Assembly: GCA_038049695.1 (NCBI GenBank)
Contig: CP142451.1
Coordinates: forward strand, 33,092,001 to 33,156,000
Source: Cinnamomum chago
Taxonomy: Eukaryota; Streptophyta; Magnoliopsida; Laurales; Lauraceae
DNA: 64,000 nucleotides
Direction of reading: 5' to 3'
In this document: positions 24,501 to 37,400 of the stretch, piece by piece
Layout of the letters: every line of letters begins with the position of its first letter
Numbering within the stretch: position 1 is the stretch's first letter
Notes under the pieces: model-generated
The model's input: only the letters and a program-made list of their open reading frames with translations
Database searches by the model: none
Told to the model about the DNA's origin: nothing
Position numbers and translations under genes: made by a program

Positions 24501-27500
24501 TTATAAAAAAATAAAAAATTGGCCCATTGAGCATAATTCAAGCAATATTCCAATGGAACAAAGACTGACCTAACACTAAAAAGTGAAAATTGAATGCCTT
24601 CATACTAATGTTGAAATTAAGTCGCAGAATGAGACATTCAAACCTGATGTAAGAGGTTTTGATGTGTAAGCATGACACCTTTGGGGGTGCCAGTTGTACC
24701 ACTAGTATACATAATTGTAGCAACATTTTCTGTCTCAATGGCTTCATATATATAACTTTGACCTACAAATAAATCTTACTACATCAGAAAAATGCTGTGA
24801 CTTATCCAGGAACTTTGGGGGAAAAAAAAGGAAATGCATGATGCGGAAGAAGCATTTGGAAAATGTAAATAATAAAACCAACAACAACAATAATAATAAT
24901 AATGTTAGAAACAAAGTAGTAAATGGATACACAATGACAATGTTCAACTAACATATATAAATATTTATAGAACAAGAATTAAGATTCACATCTTGACTGC
25001 AGTAATTAATGTAGTTAAAATAAGATTTCTATATCCTTGAAACATAACTTTTTTTTTTTGAATGGTTAAAAAAAAAAGACCTTCGAAACATATCTATTGA
25101 TGAGAGAACCATAGCATTTCCCTTATTTTCAATTATTGAATACATTCTAGGGTTGTTATCTTCAATTATTTAATCCATAATAATCAGTCTTATCCCATTA
25201 CTTAGTAAGCACAAAGTTTTAGCTACATAAATATGGATATACTTACATCTCAAGAAGCTCATCATGTAGACACACAATGTCAAACCACACATGCCTCACC
25301 AACAAATGCCCCAGTAAGGTGGTGGGGCACGAAAAGTGTTTGTGAGAAAACGTGAAGAAAGGTTATTATGTTAGTAGCATATGTGAAGGATATGGTCATC
25401 ACTGGAAATGATGAAATAGAAATCAAGGGACTGATCTTGGAAAATAATTTGAAATCAAGGATTGAGGAGAATAATAGTACTTCCTTGGGCTTGAAGTTGC
25501 TGGATCCAAGAAAGAAATAGTTATTTCACAGTTTTAAGACACATTGGATCTACTTGAAGAAACATGAAATTAGTTGCAAAACCAGTGGATACTCCCAAAA
25601 TCATGGCCTGCACTCTTAAGAGTGGTGAGTTTCCTCATAATCAGAATGCAAGACAAAGGTTAGCCAGACAATTGATTTATTTGACTATCACGCAACCAGA
25701 TATCACATATGCAGTTTTATGGTAAGGCAATTTATGCGTGCACCAAGCATTGAACATATGGCAGTTCACAGAATCCTTCTGTACTTTAAAGAAGCTCCAA
25801 GACATGGTATTTTGTATGTTTGTCATGGACACTTGAATATAGAAGCCATTGCATAACTTCATAGTACTGCTGCTAGTTGTGGATCAAAACTATGAAGTAT
25901 CACTATAAATCATGATAAATAAGTCCAATCCTAATTTAGTATGATCTATTCTTTCTTTCCTTTTTTTCTGTTTTCTTTTAGTGGTTAAATGTTGTTGTGA
26001 TCTACACTAACAAAATAATCTTAAGAGAACGTGCCTATGGATTCAAAAACACAAGAAAAAAAAAATATCATGACCAGAGAGCTTATTCAAGCAAAGACAT
26101 GAAAATATTGCAATCCATTTTTAATCTTCCACCAATGCCAATGGATGTTGTTACCTTTGTTACAAGAAGCAATCAAAGCTTCACGGCTCTCTTGTCCCAA
26201 ACGTAAGATCTCCTTGTAATCAAAAATGGGTATGCACTGTATTACTTCACCGTCTATGGAAGACTTCTCACCCCAGAGAAGAATAAAAAATCTTATAGCT
26301 GCCCTTGAAATGAATGTTTCTGCAAGACGGCTGAGTAAGTCTGGGTTGTCCACAACCAGAGCAATGCTGCAATAAGAAATGAACAAGGAAATAAAATATG
26401 ATCAGCAGCTGTGTTCTGAACTACTGGAATGGAAGTTGAGGCTAGTTGCCATTAGTATTGGAGATGAAGCATAAGTAAGAAACAAAGTGGATAAAGCACA
26501 ATCCTCTTCTCTTCCTTCATTTCACTGTTCGATTTTTCTATTTTCCTTCAATTTCATTACCCTTTGAAAACCTATCCATATCATTCCCTAAAATCTACCA
26601 AAAACCCTCCTCAAATCCAAGTAACGTCTCCAACTCATAACTCTTTGAATTTCCTATGCTTCCCCATCAAATCGATACCTTTTTTAACCCAAAATTGCCT
26701 CTAAAATCCAACCCCGTTTTTATATCAAGAAATTACAGAAATTTTCACGTTTGCATTCTCAACCCAAGTTCAACTAAGGGGAGGAGTTCCCTAGTTAGGG
26801 TTCACATTGGTTGGTAGAGATCTATGTAAACCCACCAATAAAGGATAGCATTCAAGCCCTTTGAGGGAAATAGGCTGAGTAATGCCCTAGTGAAAGTGTG
26901 CCCTAGTGAAAGTGTGTAACAACTTGTCATAATTTGAGAATCCTAAGATCTCAAAGTGAATTCATATATTGGTTAATTACCCAATAATGTGTGAAGGTAG
27001 CAATCAAGGCCACTCAAGCTAAAGACAAGCGTTGAAGAGGTGTTTACCTCGCCCAAATCAAGATGTTTGATCACTGGTTGCTGCTCTAGCCTCAGGCACT
27101 CAATACTACTCACGCTAAAAAGTTTTGAAGAGGTTTACAAATTTCCTCACCAAAGCAGTACAATAGCAATTATGATATTCGTTCCAAGTTGGCATGGTAG
27201 ATGTCTGTGCACCAGCATGAAGGGGAGTACTGAGAAATAGTTAGGGATTATTTGTAATTTTATAGTAATTAAGGACTAATTTATAATTATGCAATTTGGA
27301 GGGGGGTTGCAATTTCTGAAATAGTGAATAATTTTAAGGAAGGCAAGTCGAAAAAGGATTCACACAGGCTTATGGTATCGATTAGTTAGAGACCTTTCTC
27401 CTTGTAGCTAGGTTGAATTTGATAAGGGTGATCCTGTCCATAGCAGCTAGTTTCTCTTGGCTTTTGTGCTAGTTAAATATAAAAAAGCTTGCCAACACAC

Positions 27501-30500
27501 TCATGGTTGAGTGGTGTTGCCACTTGGGACATTGGTATCACACACATGCCCAGAGATAGATTCCCAGGTCTTCTAGTTCGATGTATCACTTATGAGCAGT
27601 TACCCAACCTAGCCAAAAAAAAAAAAGATATAAAAAAATGCTTTATTACAGGGTGACTTACAAAATAAGTATATATGGATCAACAATTTAGATCAGTATT
27701 ACAAGAGTAAAAGGAAAAGTTTGTTGGTTCAAGCAGGCCTAATACAAGTTGAAACAGTGAACTCAGTCTTGATTTGACAGGTTTAGCCAAGCTATGGTGC
27801 AGTATGGGTACAAAAGGTGTCAAGAAAGTCATAAGAGTAACTGCGAAAAGAAACAAAGACAGTTATTATACTTGTTGTTTGTGTGAATGATATCATAGTT
27901 ATTAGATTTGCTTGAAGAAACAGTAAAGTTTTATGCAAAACCAAATGATAACCTATTAAACAGAGTTATGGTCTACTTTTTGAAAGTAATAAGCTACTTC
28001 ATGATCCAGGTGCATCTCAAAGATTAATTGGAAAGTTAACCTATTTAACTATCACATGGCCAGATATGTCATATGTGAAGAGTGTTGAGTTAGTTCATGC
28101 ATGCTCCACGGACTGAACATCTTGCTGTCATGCATACGATTCTAAAATACAAAAAGGGAGCACCAATACAAGGTATTTTCCAAATTTATCATGGCCATTT
28201 AAATGTAGAAGCGTCAAGATGCTGATTGGGCAAGTTTCGAGTCGGACAGGAGATCAACAACAATATATTGCACACTAGTTGGTGGAAATCTGTTAAGCAA
28301 GAATGATTAATTGTTGCTCGGTCAAGTTCAGAGGCTAAAAATATTGTTGCAATCGTTAGGATTTAAAAGAAGTGGACCAATGAATTTACATTGTGACCAA
28401 ACTATTACACTTCATATCGCTACCAATCCAATGTATCATGAGCGTGCCGAGCAAATTGAGGTAGATTATAACTGCACTAGAGAAGTCAAAGAAGGAAATA
28501 CCATCATTGTCAGAATTCTATGTTTTGCATCCAAAATCCTACAATTTATATCAGATCCTAAGGAAAAGATTCAGATCTATGTAACGAAAACCATTTACAA
28601 GTTAGTCTAAGGATATAGGTGTAAATCTAACAATTTGATCCTTATGTCATCACATCTTACAAATTACAGTTCAAGTGACTCGTCTAACCAGGAATGGCCA
28701 AACTAAGAGGTTAATCAGAATCCTATTGTTTTGTATCCCAAATCCTACAATTCATATCAAGTCCTAGGGAAAAATATTTGGATCTACATAATGAACCCCA
28801 TTTAAAAGTTAGTCTTAGGATATAGGCGTAAATCCTACAATTCAATCCTTGTGTAACCCAATCTTACGAATTACGGGTCAAGTGATTCGTCTAAGCAAGA
28901 ATAGCCACAAACAACTCAGAGGTTAATATTACTATTTTCTTTTTACTTTCTTCTTTCCTTCTTTTTTTGTTATTTCTTTTTTTTTAAATGTTCTCTAGTG
29001 AAATCTCTACAAAATTTGCGATTTAGAGTGTTTTTAAAGAGACAACCTAACCATGCAAGGTTCTGCATCTTTTGCTTTATCCTTTTTTTGGTTTTTTTTC
29101 CATGAAAACTTCTTTTAACTTCAAGCATGCAACAAATTAGCGGCCGCTATGCTATATCAGGCGTAGCGACCAATACCACTATGCTAAATTGTATTTAGTG
29201 CTGCTCTCAACCATAGCGGTCGCTACGGCCGCTACAATCCGCTACAGAGTGAGATTGTCTGCCGCTTTCCGAACATTCTTGAAATGCATAAGAAGGCTTA
29301 TTTCCTTTCTCTTCTCTCCAAACAACATTTATAGGCAACTCTTCTACCCTTCTATGCTTAAAACAACACCAAAAAAACACAAGATCTCACCAAATTGAAG
29401 TCGATACAAAGAGTTCCTCTCGAGATCTCTTCACTAGGTATATCTTGGTAGTTGGTAGACACCCCCTTTGATAGAGGTATTCTTTTCTCTACACTCAACA
29501 AAAATACATTCTTTATTTTGATGAAAGTTAATTTGGTATTTGGTTTGAACTCTAAACCTTATTTAAGCATTATTTTATAATTTACATACCCTTTGTTATG
29601 TACAGTTGTACTAAATTGCTTAATTGAATTATGAATTTAGAAATGCATAATAGTTTCTAACTTAGTAAAGCTAACCAACATGATTACATGGGAAAAATTA
29701 GATCAACAATGTCTTTTTTATAATCATTCGGTGATACAGAACTTCCATGCACTGAAGGGACCAAACCCACCCCAACCCACCCCAGTTATTATGGGAAAAA
29801 GGCATCATCAAATTCTAACATTTTTCAATATTCTGAAAAAAATTTAGTACTTATTTGATTCACACTACTACACCGCTACATATCACTGGTACCACTACAT
29901 ACCACCCATTACGTAGCATTTTGGCCACCGGTCGCTACGCCCACCGCAACCTCTATTTTGATCATTGACTTCATGAGAAAACCTAACCATGTAAGGTTCA
30001 TAATTTGAACTTTATTTTTATTTTTTTATATAAAAGGAACAGGAAAAAAAGACCCACTGCATTCCTAGAAACGTTGATATCTTATATATATTTAACTAGT
30101 CACAAATATCATTAATAACCTACTAATATATGTCATGATGTTCTTCATATGACTTTATCCTAGTGTTTTTTCTCAATGTACCTGTGCAACTATGGATGGA
30201 AAATGGATGGATTATGAATAACTGCTTTTTTCTTGTTTCTTTCATTTCCCTTATTTTCCCTTCTTTATAAGGAAAAAAAAACTACGACTCTGGTAATCTA
30301 GTTACATTCATGATATGATTCTATTTATCCACTTGAACAAGTCATGACTTGATTTCGATTTTCAAAACAAATGGAAAATTGACATAGGATAAGTTGTTGA
30401 TTTTCTAACAAAAGCAGTGACAAAGAAGCAATAATGTGATGTTTGGAAGTTGGGTATAGTAAACATAAATGCACTAGATTGAAGGGGAGTGTTGTGAGAG

Positions 30501-31437
30501 AGTGGATTTTTCTATGATTTCAGAAAAGTCAAGAACTATTTTGCAAACACCAAAAATAGTAGAGGATTTATAATAATATCAGGAAAAAAGTTAATAGAAA
30601 TATAGAATGATAGTTGCCCAACCTAGCACTTCTGTTTCCCTCAAGTCTCTTTTCTTTTCATATGTTCTAATTAATCTTTTCCCCCAATTTGTTTCAATTT
30701 TTGCAAACATTTCCATCTTTAAATTTAAATAACTTGACATCTACAAATCCAACTCCTTCAAGGTGGGTATGTAAACCACCCACAACATGATGATTGTTAT
30801 GAGGAAGAATAAGAAACAAACAGATGCCACAAGTCATATGATTCGTTGCACAAAAGTCCATCCTCTGGCACGTATTTGAATGATGAAAAGACATAAATGG
30901 GAAACCATTAAAGTACCTGGCCAAACAGCAGTAGACTATAACGTACATCAAAAGTACTAAGACAATAACAAAGCTCTTAGATCTCATTCTAGATAGAATT
31001 ATTGATTGAATCACCAATGGAAAATGCATTATGAGAGTTAACTTGATTAGACTTCCTCACCACCCTAAAAGAGTCTTCGACACCTTCTAAATATATTCCA
31101 AGATCTAAAACCACTGTCTTCACACTATAACCAACCAAATTTGAATTCAACAAGCACAATTGACTGTAAAAATTGTAGAAGATAACTCATGAAATAAAAA
31201 GGCCCATGTACACTAATCTAGGCCCATGTAGAAAATCCCACGTGTGGGACTGGGTTAGGCATTATACAGCCTGTCTAATGGATATACTTCTATGTATAGA
31301 GATTAGGATTCTTTTATTCTTTGATTCTGATTGTAAATAGATTGTTATTACTGCTGATTGATAGCATGTAATTGGGGTAAATTTCATTATAAAATGGTTG
31401 GTCGATCCTCTATTGAGGAATCAACTTTTCCTCCAAA

Positions 31438-31482
<45 letters not shown>

Positions 31483-34400
31483 ATGCTCTTTTATATTATA
31501 TCATGGTATCTGAGCTGTGGTTCTGAGAGATCTCCTTCATTAGTCTAAGAGTTTTCCCAATCATCGTCGAGTGCTTCTCCCTAGTATCTCTTCTTCTCTT
31601 TGCCTGGAGTACCTCTAATCAAGGTGGCCCACCTCTGATCAATCACTTGTAGCCAGCAACCTACATGGTGATGATCGACTATTCTTCAAAGTTATTTTGA
31701 AGATTTTTCTGGATTTTTTTCTCAATCGATAAGGTGTTGTTCATCCTCTTCTTCATCTGGCGACTTTGACTCCTTCCTCTCAAAAGGATTTAATCTCCAT
31801 CGTACAGCTTTGTTGATATCTATCCAAATCTTATCAAACTCGGACTAGAGGACCCACTTTTGATCTCCTCCAGGATGATGTCCTCTGATCTGTGATTGGA
31901 CAAAGTTGTGGGGCCCACGCATCTCTCCCGCACAGAAACTCAAGGTCACCTGGCTGTAATTTTTTTTCTGTTCTGTGGGAAAATCTGCTGGATGCATCTC
32001 TCAGCCATTACAAGTGCCTCCATGCTGGATTAGTAAAATTATCTCAGATTACATCTTGTTATTAGCTGTAATTGGTTCTTTCTTTGCTGCTGGACTGTTT
32101 TGAGTCAATTGTGCATCGGTCTCTTCCTATTACTGGACTGTTTGGTTCTTCTCCGCTGCTGGACTATTTGAGTCCATTGTGAATGGTTCTTCCACTGCTG
32201 CTGAACTGTTTGGTTCCCTCCTGCACCTATCTCTCTTACTGATTTGTGTGGAAACAAACCACCATTTCGAAGTCTTTTGCTGAGGCAGAATTATTAGATT
32301 GAGAAAGAATGAGAAGAAGAAGATTGGAGAGAACGTGATACATCCTTGGATGATCCCCTGCTCTATTTATAATCATGTTAGGCCTTAATCAAGGCACTAA
32401 GTATGTCAAGTGTACAAATTAGAATAATAAAAGAATAGAAAGAATCAATCCTACTCTATACAAGGAATACAATCAGAAAGAAATCAGGGAATACAATTAT
32501 ACACAATCTTTGACACAATCAACCCACGTGTGGGAGTGGGATGCTGTAATGGGCCTTTGTTGGGCTAGGCCTTGGGCCTGTGAATATACAGCCTTGTTAT
32601 CTTCTACACTCCCCCTCAAATTGATGTGGTAGAGCAGAAAACATCAATTTGCTAGTAAGATCATGATGACGCGTTTTGGGGAGAGCTTTTGTGAAAATAT
32701 CTGCCAACTGGTTAAGAGTAGAGACGTGAGGCAGAGTGATCTTCTCAGTAACAACATGGTGGCGGATGAAGTGACAATCAATCTCAATGTGCTTTGTTCT
32801 TTCATGAAAGACTGGATTGTTAGCAATCCTGGTAGCACTGGTATTGTCCCCATGAAGAGGTGTAGAACTTCCAACAAGAACCCCGAATTCACAGAGAAGA
32901 CGGCGTAGCCAGATGATTTCAGCATTAGCAGACGACATTGCGCGATATTCGGCCTCCGCAGAAGACTTGGAAACTGTAGTTTGCTTCTTGCACTTCCACG
33001 AAATCAGAGAATCCCCAAGGAACATACACCAGCCAGTGGTGGATCGCCGAGAATCAGGGCAACCAGCCCAGTCGGCATCCACATAAGCCGAGAGGCGCAG
33101 AGAAGAGCTAGAAGGGTAGAAGAGACCATGGTTAAGAGTGCCTTTAACATAGCGGAGTATGCGCAAAGCAGCAGCAAGGTGGGGTTTGTGAGGATTGCTC
33201 ATAAACTGGCTAACCGTATGAACTGCATGAGAAATATCAGGCCGAGTCATAGTTAAGTAGAGCAAACTCCCAACTATCCGCCGAAACACAAAGGGATCTT
33301 CCAGAGGAGGACCATCATCCATACTGAGTTTGCTGTTAAGTTCCGTAGGCGTATCAAAAGTGTGAGCATCGCCAAGTCTTGCCGAAGTGATCAAATCGGT
33401 AGCATATTTACGCTGATGAACCCAGATGCCCGATTTGTTACGCAAAAACTCAAGCCCCAGAAAGTAGGTGAGAGGACCAAGATCCTTCATCCGGAAGTGG
33501 CGAGTGAGATGGTGTTTGAGATCTGTAATGCCAGTAGTATCATTGCCACTGATGATCATATCATCAACATAGACCAAAAGGAATGTGTAGCCCTTTGGTG
33601 TCCATCGAAGAAATAGGGAGCTATCAGAATGACTCTGACGAAATCCGGCTTGAAGTATTGCGGCCCAGAATTTATCAAACCAAGCCCTGGGAGCCTGCTT
33701 GAGGCCATAAAGAGATTTCCGCAATTTGCAAACATGCTGAGGAGGACAAGCATATCCCGGAGGGGGTTTTAAGTAGACAGTCTCTTTCAACTCGCCATGA
33801 AGAAAGGCATTTTTGACATCCATTTGCCATAGAGGCCAGTTGCGGGCTGCAGCAACGCAAAGAAGAGTACGAACAGTGGTCATTTTGGCCACGGGTGCAA
33901 ATGTCTCTTCATAGTCGATGCCATACTCCTGCTTGTAACCCTGTGCAACCAATCTGGCTTTGTAGCGATCAAGACTCCCATCCGAGTTAACTTTTACAGA
34001 GTAGATCCATTTACTGCCAATCACAGATGCTTTTGCAGGAGTCGGTACCAAGTCCCATGTCTGGTTTGCTTCAAGAGCGAGCAATTCCTCATTCATAGCA
34101 TCCTGCCAGTAAGCTATTTTGGATGCCTGTGAATATGAAGTGGGGATAGGAGCACTATCTAAAGATGAAAAGAGAGCAGGAAATCCACAACGGTTAGGGG
34201 CAACAGATGGACAACTAGAGCGTCGCAGAGAGATGGTATTGTCAAAAGGAGCATGATTACCTGCTGGTTCAAGCGGCGGCACTGGTGGAGGATCAGGAGA
34301 GGGAGTCACCATAGAAGGAACCTTGTAGCGCCGGACATAGACTTTGGGAACAGAGGATGGAGAAGGAGATTCCTGAAAATGTAGTAAATAGGACACAGCA

Positions 34401-37400
34401 AGAGGATGATGATCCAAGCGTAAAGAAAAGAAAGGAATCTGTTCCAAGAAGATCACATTGCGAGATATGCGCATGCGTTTTTCGAACTGATCATAACACA
34501 GAAAACCTTTGTGGTCATTACTGTAGCCAAGAAAAACGCACTTGGCCGCCTGTGGTGATAACTTAGAGCGCTCAGTAGGAGGAAGATGAACAAAGCATAA
34601 GCAACCAAAAACACGTAAGTGAGAGTATGAAGGGGTACTACCAAAAAGAACTCCGTAAGGAGTAGTCTTTCCTAGAACAGTGCTGGGAAGACGGTTAATA
34701 AGATACACAGCAGTCTGTGCAGCATCACACCAAAATTGGGGAGAGACTAAGGATGCAATTAAAAGAGTACGAACAGTTCCAAGAATATGTCGGTTCTTCC
34801 TTTCCGCAATTCCATTTTGCTGAGGGGTATGTGGACAAGATTTTTTATGAAGAATGCCTTTATCAGAAAGGAAGGCAGAGAATTCATGAGACATGTATTC
34901 TCCACCGGAATCTGATCTAAGAATCTTGATAGCTCTCTGAAATTGGGTTTGGACCATGTTATAAAATTTTTGAAAAATGGAGAAGACTTCAGATTTCAAA
35001 CGCATAAAGTAAATCCAAGTATACCGAGAATGGTCATCGATAAAGGTCACATAGTACTTAAATCCCGTCCTACTCAAGGTAGGAGCAATACCCCAAACAT
35101 CAGAATGAATAATGTCAAATGATGCTAATGCGCGAGAATTATGAACAGGAAAAGGCAAAATGTGACTTTTACTTAAGCAACAAGTTTCACACTTTGATTG
35201 AGAGAAAGAAGACATCATTTTATTATCAATTTTAGAATCCAAACAACCAATCTTAAATAAGGAAAGCAAATGGGCATTGTTTACATGACCAAGACGGTTA
35301 TGCCAAACAGTCCGTAATTTATTGAAATTTTGAGAAGAAGAGGAAGCAATGAAAGAATGATGTCCAATGTCCAGCAAGAACAGGCGTCCATGTTTACTCC
35401 CCGTCGCGATCACCTTCCCAGTTTGTCGCCCCTGTATAACACAACCAGAAGAAGAGAAGTGAACAAGATAGCCATCATCAATAAGTTGGCCTACAGAAAG
35501 TAAATTGGCTGACAATTTGGGAACAAAGTAAACATTGGGAAGGGTGATGGAATGGCCAGAGACACTAGATAAGGTAATCGTACCAACTCCAGAAATGAGT
35601 AGTTGATCACCATTAGCAGTGGTTATTCTCTCTTTTCCAACGTAAGGGTGGGAATCTGTAAAGCTATGTTCTACAGATGTCATGTGATTGGAAGCTCCTG
35701 AATCTAAGAACCATGTGGATAAGGTGATAGGAGAAGAAAGAGAGGCAAAAGAATGGAATGCAGGAAAAGCTATAGAGGAATGAGTTTGATACCGACCACC
35801 AGAAAAGCCCATAGACGCATAAGCAGAAGTAACTGTGTTTTGGATCAGCTCTTGAATCTGGGCTGGAGTCATGGATATAGCCCCGGATGAAGTGTTTCCT
35901 GTATCAGATAAGGGTGCTTGAGCTTGAAATGCTGCAGGAATGTTCTGTCGGGGCATATTGGAGGGAGGCTTCTTAGGCTGTCTCATTCCGTCACTGTAGG
36001 CTGCGACAGTCCTCAATAATGTGACCAGTCCGTTTGCAATATCTACAAACCAATTTCTTGCGGCAATTTTTGGCAATATGTCCGAAGCCTTTGCATTCGT
36101 AACATTGAGTCTGCTTCGGAGTTGGGGTTGCCAGAAGAGCCGAGTCAGCGGGAAGAGGTGCAAGGAAGGCTTTTGGTTCTTCCATAATAGTACGCTGGCA
36201 GGTGAGACGAAGTTCTTCGCGAAGGACCTCTTGAAAGCAGGTATCAAGATTAGCAGAATTTTCTCTATTCATGAGAGCTGACCTGACAGATTCAAATTCG
36301 GGTCGTAGATTCATAAGAAACTGGCTAATATGAGTTTCTTCTTGCAACTTGAGAGCTTCAGATAGAAATCCGGAAGAGACTGTTTGGATCAACATGGAAT
36401 CTCTCTCAGTCCATAAGGTGAGGAAACCATTAAAGTATTCCTGCACAGATTTATCCCCTTGATTATACTTTGCAATTTCACTATCCAAGTGAAACTTCCG
36501 AGCCTTATTTGTTTGATGATAGACTTTCTTGAGATGAGCCCACATATCAGCAGCAGTGGTGTAGGCTTGAAGAGCCACAGCAAGAGATGGATCAATGGAG
36601 TTAAGGATCCATGTGATCACTTTAGCATTTTCTTTGGACCAGGTGGCTAAGTTTTTGGAATCAGTGGTACTTGTAGGTTTTGGCTTAGTGATCGACCCAT
36701 CAAGATAACCAAAAAGCCCTTGTCCTCCAACGAAGTTCTTTAAATGGAAAGACCAGGACATATAATTCTGCCCGTTAAATTTGATCGGGATAACATCATA
36801 CTTTTCCATGGCACAGTGTGGACAAGAAAGACCAGCAGCAATTTGAAGAAGAAAGCAACCAGCAGCAGGTCAATAGTAGTTAATGAGGAGTCCAAACAAC
36901 CCCCAAATCCAAGACAGCACTTCAATAGTAGTGGATGAGACTTCCAGTCTTACACAGCACACACAGGTGTAATTTTTCCAAAAAAATCAAGCCAGAAACA
37001 GTCCAGACGAACTGGATTTGGATGGCTGGATCCACATGTGGGACCCACAGATAGATCTGATGGATAATCAGATGAGAGGCTAGAAACCAGGATCAAAATC
37101 CTTTTCCAGCAGTGAAGGTCGCATCAAAATCCATTCAGAATCTAGGATTTTGTGCGGCTGTGATGAAAACTATTTCAGAAAGTTGAATAATCACAAGATA
37201 GATCAAAAGGCCTACCTCTGATCTCTGAAAAATTCTGGAAAAATCTCCAAAAAGACAAGAGGAGATGGGCGACCAAGGCTGGAGAGAGACTTGTGGATTT
37301 TGTGATGATCGCAGGTGGGCCACTATGATCACGATGAGAAAACAGTGAGTTTTCACCCACGTTTTGCTTCTAAAAGATACAGATGCGTGATCTGTATTGC

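Noticed and set aside
30694-31029. 111-codon minus-strand frame as a host gene
   Set aside because: Its only recognisable part resembles the Copia protease segment; treated as a relic.
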